Origin: Rhododendron vialii
Lineage: Eukaryota; Streptophyta; Magnoliopsida; Ericales; Ericaceae
Reading direction: 5' to 3'
DNA length: 64,000 bases
Assembly (NCBI RefSeq): GCF_030253575.1
Contig: NC_080560.1
Coordinates: 34,895,501-34,959,500 of the forward strand
A program made the translations under genes and the position numbers. Every line of letters starts with the position of its first letter. Position 1 is the first letter of the stretch. Shown piece after piece: positions 1 to 12,269 of this stretch. The notes below the pieces were generated by a model, which was given only the letters and a program-made list of their open reading frames with translations, did not search any database and was not told the DNA's origin.

Positions 1-3000
1 TCAACTATGGTTTATCAGGCTTGGTGCACCTTGTTACATCGTAGGACTCATGTACCGGGTTCCTTGTTGGTATGGGCCGATTTAAGTGATATCCTATTTA
101 TATTAGGAAGGAGGATTATAGCCTGTTTGGTAGAGATTAAAGGGAAGGGATATAGTCTTGCGCCGGATATAGAAATCTGGGTTCTCAATATCCTGCGTTT
201 GTTTGGTTAATTTTGTCCCGGATATGGGTTAGGACTTGGGTAAAACTTTATAAATACAAGGTTTGGTCGACTTGGTCCCCATTCTCTCTCAATGATTTTG
301 CAGTCTTCCCATTTAGACTTGGCAACACAAAGGCAAGACAAGAAAGTAGAAGGCCAACAATTGATTAACATGCTTATGATACATAGCATGTTAATAATCT
401 GACCAATAATTTGATAACATGCTCATGATTCATAGCATGTTTCTTTTTATTTCATGCATAAAGGTATATTTATTGTGCAAATTTGTGAGCATGAGTTTCT
501 CTATTTTGAATAAGCTTTAGTAGCTTTTCAATCTCCACTCAATTATCTGCCATTAAGAAGTTGGACGGGGATGGGACTGATTTGGAGTACTGGTGGAAAG
601 AGAGACACTTTAATGTGTTATGGCGTGTGTGTCCTACATTTTTAGGCGGGCGGAACATATTTAGTAGTCAATTTTACTGCAAAACTATGCAAACGGAACT
701 CTTATATTATGCATGAAATGATGTATGGTACCTTATACACAATTTACCTTAATAATTGGAAGAAATATAACGAAAATAATGAATATATTGCAATCTCCCA
801 GTGTCCTTCGAATTAGAATTTAACAAGTGATTGAGTCCAAGATTTGGACACATCCATGTCTGATACCTTTGCCCCGAGAGATTAAGGTCTTAACTTGGGA
901 AATCGAATGAGGTCACCATAATGACAACTTTAGCGATAACGCGGTTGTAGGATGTAATGACCATGGCATAAAGGTGTCATCAAGGGGGTGTATTGGTTGA
1001 AGTGTTTCATGTGCCGGTAACGGCCCATACCCATATGTAATGGGGTGCAGGCAATTAATTGCCTACATCAACTTGGGCATACCGCTAGGACTTTCTTCAA
1101 AAGCTATTGTAGTTCGAAATGCCATGGTGTGAGATGGAGAAATTAGAAACTTTGAAGAGATTAATGCCTTTTAAAAGGAGGTAGGTTGACAATTTTTCTA
1201 CTTATAACCGTCTGTTTTAACCTTTCATCCTTTTTTTAGGAGACTGGAGAATTTTTTTGAAGGTTGCTCATGACCATCCTCCTATCCATTAGGGTCCTCA
1301 GGACTTGATGAAAGGGGTGATTGATTGGAACTGTATGTACAAAAGCGTCAATCATGTTATTGTTAGGTAGCTTAATGAACTCAGAATTTGGCTTGGATCA
1401 TGTCAGCTTTGGTGGGAGAGCTTCGTACTTTCTGTGATTCCTGTAATTCTAGGAAGAGGGGAAAGGGAGTTGGGAGAGACAACTTCGTAGTTTTTGTGGA
1501 CAATATCTTACAATCAAAATCAGAGATCTTTTAAGCAGTTGAATTACGTTTGTTCACTTTGATATCTTTGCTCCTTTCCCTATTGGTTTTTGTTTTGTAT
1601 TGAGAAGGATTTTCCTTTTTATTTTTCCCTTTGTGTTTTCTTTAGTGTACTAGTTTAGCCCACTTTTAGTATCTTATGTTGGAATTTTACTCATGATCAA
1701 TTATGTTGATTAGTTTATTTATTTATTTATTTTTTGCCTCTGTATACAACTACTCGTTGCAGGTTGTTAGGAATGTGGTCAATACTGTAAGCGGTCAATA
1801 CAAGTAGACGTAGTTAGTCACATTGTTGATAATTGTTGGTCACATGCGCTGACCTGGTTCCCATACTAATCATGGCAGCCATGAGATGGCGCTAGACCAT
1901 TGTAAATGGAGAGAAATAGAACTTAGGAAACCTTAGGTTAGAGGCAGTGTTGTGTGGAGAGAGTAGCTTTTGATGGAACTCTGGAGGAGGAGACCTTTTT
2001 ATGCAGACAGGCCAAAGTTACTGGTTTTTTAGGCAGCAAGGGAGATTCATTTAGTTTTTGGCGCCTTGTAATTGGAGTTCACGATGCCTTTCTAGCTGTA
2101 ACTCATTGATTTGGGCATTTGCCCTTTCAAGCACGTAGGCCTTACCCCAACATATGAGCTTTAGATAGGTAGAAAAAAGGCTCCTCAATCCAATTAGAAC
2201 AATGCTTGCAAGGACACTAACATCCTTCAAGGGACTTCCAAGTGCTCAAATTTACCTGCCCCCCCCCCCAACGGCGTGTTAGCCATCACCTGAAGGGTTG
2301 ATGAATGGTGAGACCTGTCACTTGAATGTAATAAACACTTCCTTAACTGAAATCTCTTCTGTTAACTTGAATGACATGCATCAACCGAACGAAGATATCT
2401 TATGATTCTTGACAATCATACAAGTGGCCAAGTGGTCTGTAAAATTCTGAGGGAGGCAATGGCTATCTAAGCAGATGCGGCTTTGACCACTTGGTCTACT
2501 TTCCACTCTATAATGGTTGTACCGTAGTAGTATTAAATTGGACGCACAAGGAAGGTTACTTGCTCATTTTAGACAAGTTACTACCAAGCTTGGTTGTAGT
2601 AGATGAACTGCCCAAGTTAAAGATAACGAAGTGAAGGTTCAAACAATAGTTTATGTTAATCTTGTTGAATAGAAACAAAAAAACAAAATAAAGCAAACCT
2701 TTCAATGTGATATATAGTTAGAAGGTTGTGACTTCTCTACTAGTGAAATCTACCATAATGAAGAGCAAGAAGTGCCAAGTAATTATGTAAGGGCCTGAAG
2801 AAAGTGCTTTTTTCATGAGTAATGGACAGGCAGGCCAAGATTAGAGACAATGGTGGATGTTTTGGTCTCTATGTTTCATGACTTCCTAGGGGTTAAAGTA
2901 AACACCAAAGGTTGGTACAGGGATTAACTGCAGGGCTAGTTTCACTGAGAAAATTGGATTATTATATCCTCCACTACCATGGAATCCTGCTTGGCTGTTG

Positions 3001-4290
3001 TAACTTGTACTCCTAATATGATATCTGTCGTGGCACGTTTAGCACACCTGCTTTTAAACGATGTAACTTTCAAGATTCTGAAATAAATGGATAAGTTGAG
3101 CGTTTAATGAAACTAACCTCCTATTATTCACCAATTGGTTTAGAGAGAACCACTGTTATAACTGGAACTACTTCTACCTGTAGCGTATCACATTTCCGAC
3201 ATTTTCGTTCTGTTCTAGATATGACACCAATCTGCTTTCTTGTTGGCAGTGGTGCAAAAGTCAAGTTCACTGTTGAGGGCCGTGAAGAAAGCAGCAGCAT
3301 GGTGTTCAATATATGTTCTGTGAGTGGGATTACAATCCCACGCTTCATGGCATGTTGCTTTCAGTCAGGATGATGTTGAGCTTCTACAGAGAAGTCTTCT
3401 TTGTAAGTAGTTATAAGTTGGTCTCATCATGCTATAATGTGGTCAGCAATATTCTCTTCAACTTTTATACATTTTAGAACCCCCTTGTTTTGGAAGTCAT
3501 CATTTGAAAGTTTATTTTGTTAGTCAAATGGTGGTTTGAAAGTTCCAAGCAATAGTTTGAAGTTATAAATGCTGATAAATGCTGGTTTTTATGAAAGCAA
3601 ATATTGCTAGTGAAGTGTTTCCAAATTGCTAAAGGAAACAAGTCAAGTGTCTTTCAGGTATGAAATTGAATGTTCTCAGTTCATTCATCTTTCTGCATAT
3701 TCTCATTCAGGAGCAACACAACCTTTTACTTTACTATTCAGGGGCATCACACGTTTCGAAGATCCCACTGCGGCCTAAATATGACATCCTACATGCACAA
3801 CAGATAGGATCAGGAAGCATTATCACCCTATAAGAATGGAAAAAAAAACTCTTGTGAGATACACTTGAATGCTTTGTTGCTTAAAGTTTGAATAGATTGT
3901 TAATAATCCCCTTGCCCCTATAGGGTACAAGGTAAGCATCATTCACTTTTTGTTGATCACGAAACCGCAAATTAATAAGAGAGGGAGAATCAGAAAAAAA
4001 TTATAAAAAAAAAAAAAAAAAAATCTAAAATGGAGTCTTTCCCTAGCGTTTAAGCTATTACTCCCCACAAAAAATACACTACCTTACATGCTAAACAAAC
4101 ATTTTTTATGAATCTGCTTATGAGCAATTACCTTAAAACAATACCAAATCCCATTGTTTTGTTATAGACTTCTAACGTTACACTGCTTGGTCACATAACT
4201 TTCTATATGTTTTCTGCAAATTCATAGGTGACTGAATCCAAACCGTGATTCAAGTGCCTCGAATTCGTGCCACAACTCTTAACACGTTCC
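1..4290. other. No supported gene; intergenic or unrecognised sequence
   Basis: I see no continuous coding gene here. The reading frames are short and contain no motif I recognise. Visible details are a direct repeat of a short palindromic motif (aacatgct...agcatgtt) near 367-442, a run of C at about 2260-2270, and a poly(A) tract near 4000-4022. A 70-nt exon-like piece at 3250-3319 sits between a cag acceptor and a gtgagt donor and stays open in one frame, but it has no partner exons I could link. The stretch could be the intron-rich end of a gene lying outside the window. Confidence 0.45.
3250..3319 (+). other. Isolated exon-like segment
   Basis: The segment follows ttggcag and is followed by gtgagtggg, which are good plant acceptor and donor signals. 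One frame reads AKVKFTVEGREESSSMVFNI, with balanced, protein-like composition. I do not recognise the family and found no flanking exons that would build a gene. It may be a real internal exon of an unrecognised gene, a gene relic, or chance. Confidence 0.18.
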
Positions 4291-4295
4291 AAGAT

Positions 4296-5129
4296 TCAGG
4301 TTGAATATCTTGGGTACAAGCTTACTACACCTTCTTTCTTTTCCTTCATTTCTTGATCTCTATGATTTTTCTTTCTCCTCGAGCTCCATTGAGATTTTGC
4401 TTCAATAGATTTTTGATGCACTGGGCTTTTAAGTCCACAAGGCTTGGGCTTCAACCGCCAGGGGAAGAAAACCTCCAAGCCACAGCTTTTTGGTGAAGGG
4501 TAAGGTTGTGAAACACATGATCCCCTGCTGGAATTGCTTGATTGAGGAAGCCTATTGTTCAAATTCTTGGCAATAGCTAAAGCAGACGACGATGCAGCCA
4601 ATGCAGCAGCGTCTGGCAGAAATCGCTGTATGATGAAACTCGGAGATAGAGCACCCCTAGTCTCCTCAATTTCCGAATTCACCCTTCCTAATCCATTGCA
4701 ATAGGTTGATTCGCCTAATGAGAACGTGTCAATGGCATCAGAGAAAACATCATGCCCAGAATCATCATGATCACCATCACAGCCTTTGTCATCCTCCTCT
4801 TTGTCATCATCATCATCAACGTGACATTGATCTCTGTTACGTATTTTGGTTGTTACTTTTGGTGGATGCCATCTACTCGGTGGGAGTTTTGGAGGGAGCA
4901 CGTTAATGTCAAGAGTGTCACATTTTTCTAATGCTTTAGGCTTTCCAGGAATCTGCTCCCAAGAAAATGGTACCCAGTTGCTTGTATCGAGCCAACTGCC
5001 TCTTGAGCTTCTGCGAGACAACCGTAAGCCATTTGCGCTACTTGGGCGTCGCGTGGACAAAAATGGGGCATTGTAGTCTAGCTTTCTAGGGCATTTTGTA
5101 GCTGTAGCTTTCTTTTGTTGTTCCTCCAT
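4296..5129 (-). CDS. DUF688-type plant protein, single exon
   Basis: An uninterrupted minus-strand frame predicts 277 residues from the methionine at 5127-5129, which begins MEEQQKKATATKCPRKLDYN. The frame stays open 45 codons further upstream to 5264, but that extension is compositionally unlike the rest. The internal ATG fits the family pattern, in which a basic N-terminus followed by LDYNAPFLS starts the protein. At about residues 50-65 lies VPFSWEQIPGKPK, the hallmark motif of DUF688 proteins. An Asp/Glu/His-rich stretch (DDDDDKEEDDKGCDGDHDD) follows at about residues 105-130. Near the C-terminus, CGLEVFFPWRLKPKPCGL matches the second conserved block of the family. The biochemical role of the family is unknown to me. 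The gene has no obvious partner nearby. Confidence 0.8.
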   Translation of the reverse strand: MEEQQKKATATKCPRKLDYNAPFLSTRRPSSANGLRLSRRSSRGSWLDTSNWVPFSWEQIPGKPKALEKCDTLDINVLPPKLPPSRWHPPKVTTKIRNRDQCHVDDDDDKEEDDKGCDGDHDDSGHDVFSDAIDTFSLGESTYCNGLGRVNSEIEETRGALSPSFIIQRFLPDAAALAASSSALAIAKNLNNRLPQSSNSSRGSCVSQPYPSPKSCGLEVFFPWRLKPKPCGLKSPVHQKSIEAKSQWSSRRKKNHRDQEMKEKKEGVVSLYPRYST

Positions 5130-5269
5130 GTATAAAATGTAGTTTCTATTTTCTGAAACAGGGATGGAGTACTCAAAATAGGTGCGAGAAACTTTGATTT
5201 TCTTAGGTAGGTGGGGATACATAATAAGCAGCAGTTGGAAGCAATAGGTATCTTGTGCACCCATTAAAA

Positions 5270-6057
5270 GTCCATCTTAAAAAGTCACAGGTGAGGCAGA
5301 GAGAAAGCCTTTTCTTGGTAGCAACTGCATCTTGTGAAGGATCATCTGTGAAGGCTTTGCACTTGACACTCCACGTTATATGAGGCAGGGTACATCAATA
5401 TTGTTGACTTAACACATGTATTCTGGATTTTTGAAGTGATTGAGAGAGGGACTTTTCACACAATAAAAGGTTCGCTGGAGATTTCCAACTGGAAAATAGA
5501 TTAGATTTCAAAACAGTCGGTTTGTTTAGGCTGATTGTTTGAGAAGGGTGTACAATTGAATGAATGGTCCTTCAACTTCACACTACGTTTCAAACATGCA
5601 TTTGGGAATAATTTCTTTGCCTTTGCCTCAATGTTTTATGAGAAAGAGAAGAACCACCGAAGTGGATTGTATATTACCACTTCACAAATCACTTCTTGTA
5701 GTTAGGTATAGCATTTAAGGAGGCATAGCATTGAAGTTAGTCATATTCCATGTTAACGGGCGTACTTATAAGCGGGTTAGCAAGCCTTTTAATAGGCCCA
5801 ATCTAGAAACTCAATTCCGCTTGCTGAAAATGTATGATTCTTCAAAAGAATCTTAAATTTTTTTATTAAATTTGTATTAAAGTGTAATGATTCTTCAACA
5901 GAATATTAATTGTAAATTCTCGAATGAGTACACTGCAACTGAAGCTTCAAAGGCTTATTTATTTCATTATTCTTCTATTTTGTAATTTTTTTTCCATGTA
6001 AGATGGTCTCTTGCGTGGGCTACCAGTTTTATGGGTCTCTTTAAGCAGGCGTTATTG
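5270..6057. other. Intergenic, no supported feature
   Basis: This lies between the upstream side of the DUF688-type gene (minus strand) and the Mutator-like element. It should contain that gene's promoter and 5' leader. I could not place a TATA box or transcription start with confidence, and I see no open coding frame or repeat structure. Confidence 0.4.
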
Positions 6058-6066
6058 ATATTTCTT

Positions 6067-6704
6067 GGGCTAAGTACACTTTGACCCTTTGTGGTTATCG
6101 CCATATGCGGATACCCTTCTTATGGTTCAAAACTGATCACATAATCTACCTGTGGTTTTGAAAATGTGCGGATAGACTCCCTGCCGTCATGTTTTCCATC
6201 CATATTAACGGACACAATATTAAAAGACCGATATGCCCTCATCATGCCCCTTTATTCTTCTTCTTTTTAAAATATAATCGCACCATCCCCTATATCAAAA
6301 ATTGAATCCAAACCATTGATATTGTAAATTTTGATGAGTACTACATCTATGCCAAAATTCAAGTCAATCAAAAAATGAAAAGCTCATGGTCGAATGGATT
6401 TTGTTATGAAATTAAAATTTCAAATTTGAATTTACTAAAAATTAGATCACTGGGTTATTGATGCCTAATCGAGATGATTTTTTACAGAGATACTCTATTT
6501 TTTATTTAATACATCATGAACAACTCAGATTACATTTTAGAGGCGTTTGAGATACATCTCCATTAATATTGATGGAAAACATGCCGGCAGGGGATCTATC
6601 CACACATTTTCAAAATCACATGTAGGTTAAGTGGTCAGTTTTAAACCATGAGGGGGGTATTCGCATATGGCGATAACCACAGGGGGTGAAAGTGAACTTT
6701 GCCC
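6067..6704. mobile_element. Non-autonomous Mutator-like element with 9-bp target duplication
   Basis: The two ends are inverted repeats of about 140 bp. The left arm (6067-6209) begins GGGCTAAGTACACTTTGACC, and the right arm (about 6566-6704) reads the same motif in reverse with scattered mismatches. The element is flanked by identical 9-bp sequences, ATATTTCTT at 6058-6066 and again at 6705-6713. Long terminal inverted repeats with a 9-bp duplication are the signature of MULEs. The interior is AT-rich and has no transposase frame, so the element depends on proteins made elsewhere. Confidence 0.88.
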
Positions 6705-6713
6705 ATATTTCTT

Positions 6714-9215
6714 CGTGCTAGTAGGTTTCAGAAACCCTGAATATTGAGTTTGTCCAGTTGAAACTTATATGGCAGATTAACGATATTGAATTTGTGTGTA
6801 CTATTTCGTTCTTATTCATTGTTAACTTCTTGTTTGTGGCTGATTCCTTCAAGAATGAAGGGGTTTTTTTATTTATATATATATCTTTGTTGTTGCATTT
6901 TCGAACTTCACTGGAAAACTGACATGCCAGTGAAAGACATTAAGATTATTCTCCACAATTTTAGTTTCCAATTACAATGCTTTTGCCAATAATACTTGGC
7001 TATTTTTTTTTACTTGTTCGAACTTTCTCAAAGAAATTGACATGCCAAGTGGGAATTATGAAGATTTTGGTTCTGAATGGATACTTTTCTCTTGTTAATG
7101 ACCTCACTGCTCCTTTTACGCCGTGGAAGAAGAACCTTAACTTAATTCCTTTTGGAAATTATTATGTTTTCCTCATACTCCTATTAGGCTACCATGTTGC
7201 ATTATGAGAACGCTATTGCAATATGATAAAAGAGAGAGATATTTCCTGTGCATCCCACATTATGGAACGTAAATCAGCTTTCTTTGTGGTTGTTTTGGGT
7301 TCCACGTAGCGTTAGATTATAGATGTTAATCTTGCAATCGATGAACTTTTGGTCGACAAAAAACTGAGTGTCTAAGCAAGAGTTAGGTGGTGTATAGCTT
7401 ATTGGACTGGAAAATGGATATAGATTTTCTATTTCACATCAAGTTACTCATCATGGACACGAGGAAGTTTCATTTTTTTCTTCTTCTTTTGCTTATATGC
7501 CAGATAAACCTTTTTGGGGAATGCAAATGACTGCATTATGCTCGTGATGCCCTCGCTGGAAAGCCTCTTGGAAATGAATTCAAGCTGAATTATGTGGTGT
7601 CCATATTCGTTCTTGGTAATCTGTGGGCTTCTAAAATTTAACCTCTCTGGAAACAATTTGTCTGAGCAGACATGAAATGTATGTTGCATGCTTTTCCCGT
7701 GTTTACACATGATCCCCTCCCACCTTCCCAGGCCACCTATCCACGCGCGCAATGACCATGTGGGATTAGCTGCTATAAATCGAGAAGGGCCATTGTGTTC
7801 TTTACTGTCTTCCCTGTATTGCTTGCACTGATAAGAAAACAAGTCATAAACCAAACAAAATTGTGATGATTTGATGTTTGGTGGGCCTTGCTGGAAAGTG
7901 TGATTTGCTAAGGTCTATTATTATCATCACGCAATTTTACTGCATAGCTGGCATCCAATTTACAAAGATGAATCTAAAATTTATCCCACTTGTTCATCGT
8001 ATGAACTATGAACTCTGTCATCTTGTTCCATTATTATAAGGAGAAAGCCTGTTGATAAAGCATGCACTATTGCAGCTCTTTCCTGAACTGTGTATTTGAA
8101 TATGATGGCTTAGAGATGCACCCTGTTGGCCTCTCCACACATGGCTTTTCCATTATGAGTTGGGAAAATAATTTAAGCTTGGCAACCAATGAAGGAATGT
8201 CATTACATCAGTGGTAACACTATTAGATGTCAAGTGGGGGTGCCTATGTGTTTCGAAATGTGATTGTGTGGATGGAATAATGACAAAATTACTGAGTCAT
8301 ACGCGAATCGTCGACGCCAGTAAGGCCATATACACCTTGAATTATTGGTCAATGGGATATGATCCCAACACCAACTTCTTTTTGCCTATTATTACTTCAT
8401 GTATTACTTGAATGGAGCATGCTATTCTATGTTGGAAATGGGAACTTGGTTTTCGGTATCGAGTTTTTGATAGACCCACCAAAAGAATTCCCATTAGCTC
8501 CTTGTTACTCGCACTATTTTTCATTCTTCTTTTGCTTGCTTTGCTTAGTGGTGTGTCCCTATCAATGTTTATGAAGCCACTACTGAACGTATATTGGGTG
8601 GCCTTGGCTTTTCCTTACTAGCATAAAAGGCATTTTTACATTACAATGTTCCCACTCTACGATGAGTTCGATATGATTCACTCTTAATTTTTTGATGAAT
8701 TTTTCCAATGGTGGTGACGATTAGGCAATAGTATACTAGTTTTTGGACCCACCTTGCACCACCAACCCATCTTTCCAACTTTGTATGTCAAACTAGCTTG
8801 TTATCAGTGCCTTCTCACTGGCTTCCGTTGAGCATTAGAACGTTAGATGATTCTCACAGACTTGGAAATGCATATCCTTTCATGTGGTGATTCAGTTTAT
8901 AATACGTGAAAGGTGATCGATAGAAGCTGACAGTTTCTTTTGTATGCAGTATCATTAGACAGATGCATATAAGAAAGCAACTATAACTCATGAAAATTAA
9001 CGAGAAAACTTGTCAATGCTCTTTCATACAGTACTTGCTTGAAAATGATTTGAATGGTCTCCATAGTGCTAGGACTATTTGACAAATGGATGATCCTTGC
9101 TCTCAGAGGGTCCATGCATGCTTCAAACGTCATTGAGGAATTAAACGGTCTATATCAAATCTATGAGGAATAGATGGATTTCTCAATAAAACTAAGCACC
9201 CAAAACAGGAAACTC
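6714..9215. other. Intergenic, no confidently supported gene
   Basis: Two frames stand out but neither can be assigned. A minus-strand frame at 7444-7854 (136 residues) has fairly protein-like composition but no motif I recognise. A plus-strand frame at 8412-8621 encodes a short peptide with one hydrophobic segment (ISSLLLALFFILLLLALLSG). Neither has convincing splice partners. The rest is AT-rich without visible repeats. Confidence 0.35.
7444..7854 (-). CDS. Hypothetical reading frame of 136 residues
   Basis: This is an open minus-strand frame without a recognisable domain. It includes TWSLRAWIGGLGRWEGIMC, which superficially resembles the N-terminal cap of leucine-rich repeat proteins, but no LRR follows. 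It ends in a lysine-rich tail translated from a poly-A/T-rich tract, which argues that at least the 3' part is not a real gene. It could be a gene fragment or a chance frame. Confidence 0.12.
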   Translation of the reverse strand: MVYDLFSYQCKQYREDSKEHNGPSRFIAANPTWSLRAWIGGLGRWEGIMCKHGKSMQHTFHVCSDKLFPERLNFRSPQITKNEYGHHIIQLEFISKRLSSEGITSIMQSFAFPKKVYLAYKQKKKKKMKLPRVHDE

Positions 9216-9216
9216 G

Positions 9217-9460
9217 GCCTTGTTCGGTTGTGGGTTGGAAAATTTTTAGGTTTGGTTTTTGGGTAATGAGTGAGGAGAGAAAATAGGATAATAATTGGGG
9301 ACATGGGTAATGAGTGGAGAGAGATAGAGAGAAAAATGAGATTAATGATTGGATATAGGAGTAATGAGTGGAGAGAGAAATGAAAGTAATGATTGGAAAT
9401 ATCGGTAATGAGTGGATTTGGGTTTGGAAATTTTTTTCCAAACCCACAACCGAACATGGC
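9217..9460. mobile_element. MITE with inverted ends and internal short tandem repeats
   Basis: The left end reads CTTGTTCGGTTGTGGGTTGG, and the right end carries the reverse complement (CCAAACCCACAACCGAACA). The interior repeats a roughly 40-bp block containing gtaatgagtggagagaga. The size, terminal symmetry and lack of coding capacity fit a MITE. The superfamily is unclear because I could not find an exact target-site duplication. Confidence 0.6.
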
Positions 9461-9465
9461 GTTAC

Positions 9466-11336
9466 GTCTTGCTCTATGTTAACAGTATTGAGAGTAACAT
9501 TCGAACTATGCCCACAAAGTACAAGCGACCAACATCCAGTGTACTTGGCAAGTCATCCTTGAATACAAGAGAATCTTCTTGTCTTTTCACTCTTTTTGTC
9601 GCGGTAGATAAGAGAACCTGCCAATTGTCTTGAGTTATAACCTATAAGGTGTTTTGTCGTTTGCTACGCAATGCAGGGGAAAGGAATGTGGCTTCAGTGC
9701 TTCCTGAAATCATGGAGAAAATTGCACAGTGAATTAGTGCAAGGAATGATAGTGGAACACTTGGTTGGAAAGGTATCAATATCAACACTATCTGAATCTG
9801 GTTCAAATTCTCAAATTCATGGTCAAAAGAATCCCAAATGTCAGATGTGTTGCACTGCAGCTTCGTTCTGTTTCACGACTACAGATTCCAATTTTGTCGT
9901 GCATGTGGATTTTTTTGGGCGCTTTGTTATATTTTACAAGAAAGTGGCAAGTCCATTAATCCACACCATCAGATTCTTTAGTAAAATAAATTGCCTGTAT
10001 CTCAAACTAATAGATTTTACTGCTAAAGCAAGATACGATGAGAATATATTAGTTCATAAACTCATAGATTCTACTGCATCTAGTCACAGTGCATGTACAC
10101 AGATGCATCACCACAGGGAGGGGAATGGTTCTTTTTCCCTTCCATCCTTTCTAGTTTTTGGAGGTTATAATTAACCAATGTGGGACAAGCTCTGACCAAA
10201 CTGATAGGGGAAGTGAAGGCCTAATTAAGGATTCTATCTTCATTTACTTTTGCAGTTAAAGCGTAGCATATTTTTGTTTTCAACTCTCTCTTACAGTCTT
10301 ACCCCTATATTCAACACAAAAGTATATTTTACTACTTACCCTTGCTGTTACTAATTATGATAGGAGCTCTCCTTTAACCGATACATCACAAGTTTCCCAA
10401 CACCCTTTCGTATTTAGGATGTGGTCATGTGGGGATCGCATGCCGGTCCAACCCCACAAATGGAAACTGATACTTGCTATGGTTCTCTCAGGCCTGCATC
10501 TCCAAGTATTGTATTGTAACAAATTTATGCTTCTCTTTATAAGTTATTGGCTAGTTGTCAGCTTGGTTTCAAAATCTTCTGATTACGCTCATCTCAGTCG
10601 ACTTTAGAGTTAAAGTCTAGCTAAAGTCGTTGAGGTTCATCTTGGTAATTTTGAATCCTATATCGGGAACCTTGACAATTGATTAGGTTTGAACTAGTTA
10701 GTGTGATGTGTAAATTCAAGACAGCGTATAGTGACTTAGTGCCAATAAGTCTAAAAGGAATTTGTGCCTAGTTCATCCATAATAATGTAGGCATCCTGCA
10801 TTGGTCGGACCACTGGGTGATGGCCTTTACCAGGAACCGGGAACCATGACATATCGGCCGTGGCAAAAGCCATTCTAGAAATTCAGTGGCACAAAGGTAT
10901 GTACTATGTAGAGCTTTAACAAGTAGAATTCGGGCCTTGCTAATGTTTGTGAGACAGAAAAGATAACTCATAATCCTACACGATCACTTCTTACCTTCAG
11001 AATATACCACAGAAATTTTACGTACACTATGTTTGTGTGTGTGTGGATATAAATGTACATATATTATCTCCAACTATGTAAAGGAGCATAAGGATATAGT
11101 ATGCAAGAATTGTTCTCAAGAAAGAGAAAATGCAGGAAAGGTGGTTTGCATGTAGTACAATAATAGTAGTTTTTGTAGTGGTAGCAGGTAATTTTGTAGG
11201 TGTATTAGGAGGAATAGGTTCTAATGCCACTGTTCTCTCAAAACAAGTAAAGTTTCAGAAAAGAAGACGGAGCGAAGATGACAACATCCACAAACAAATG
11301 CTTGGTTCCTGCCTCCCTAAGGATAACGATTTGTAG
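9466..11336 (+). pseudogene. Cluster of exon-like pieces of an unrecognised gene, possibly degenerate
   Basis: Several short plus-strand segments look more protein-like than their surroundings. At about 9480-9590 there is an open frame with RTMPTKYKRPTSSVLGKSSL. At about 9677-9776 a frame reads RNVASVLPEIMEKIAQ, then a TGA, then ISARNDSGTLGWK before a gtatc donor. At 10418-10519, after a tatttag acceptor, a frame containing GSHAGPTPQMETDTCYGSLR ends in TAA. At 11218-11336, after an aatag acceptor, a frame containing KQVKFQKRRRSEDDNIHKQM ends in TAG. The in-frame TGA and lack of a clear chain argue for a relic or for several unrelated fragments. I do not recognise the family. Confidence 0.22.
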
Positions 11337-11339
11337 CAT

Positions 11340-12265
11340 TGTTTTCAGTATTCTCAGCTTTGTATCTTGATGGTTGATTGACTATATTTGATCGACTCCT
11401 GTATACACTCAGAGAGAAGACACAAGTAAAATACCCATTCTGCTTTGTGAATGTAGGTGCATCGGCTTGTGGGACTGGTTAGCAAACCAAACGAATATAC
11501 AAGGTATACCTTGTTTTCCACATTTTTCATGCCCTCAAATGTTCATTTAACTTCGACTCGTTTTATGTTTTTGAACCAGTAATAAAGATTTTCCAAGTGT
11601 TTGCTGACGCTTTCCATTTCAATTTCTGGTTCATAATCAAAGTTGAGGAGACTCGAACACGAGTCTCTTTATCGGGAGAACGTGAACCTAAACTACGAAT
11701 ATCACCGTTCCGAATTGTCAACCTCTTGCATCAGCTGTCTTTCGCGTTCTCCTCCTTCGTTATAAGCAACAAATCATACATGGTCAAACTATTATGTTCT
11801 TGCTTGCAATAATGAATGATATTACATGATTGTTTCTCCTAATTAACTTCCATCACATATTCAAAGACTACAATTGTAGCCAAGGATGTTTCCACTAAAT
11901 AAGAAAGGTCCATCGCAATTTTATCGATCAATACCTTATTGCTGCATTATTGCAGAAAATAATGAAAAAAAAGGGGGAAGGAAGCAGTCAAGCAGATAAT
12001 GGTGGGGTCATTTGCTTATCACTTCACTCTCTCATCCAATTGCTTCATTCTTTGCATAATCTACAGGTTATAGCCATTAGTATCCCTGTCATAGCTTTGC
12101 TTCATAACTTGTGACACTAATTGGTGCATAATGCACCTAAAAATACTGTACAGATACTATCGTGTGCACTACACAAAGATCTTGAGCAACCGGTCCGGCA
12201 GAACAACTCAAGAGATAAAGAAGTCTCGTTAGTTACAACCACGTACGCACACTATGTGTGTATGT
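11340..12265. other. Intergenic, nothing recognised
   Basis: AT-rich sequence without a credible reading frame, RNA gene or obvious repeat. It leads into the tandem array that follows. Confidence 0.4.
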
Positions 12266-12269
12266 AATC

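Noticed and set aside
7444-7854. N-terminus of an LRR receptor kinase
   Set aside because: Only a vague resemblance of one segment; no leucine-rich repeats follow and the 3' end is a poly-lysine artefact.
10780-10890. Minus-strand piece reading MAFATADMSWFPVPGKGHHP
   Set aside because: It looks protein-like with a possible tttctag acceptor, but stands alone, is short, and matches no family I recognise.
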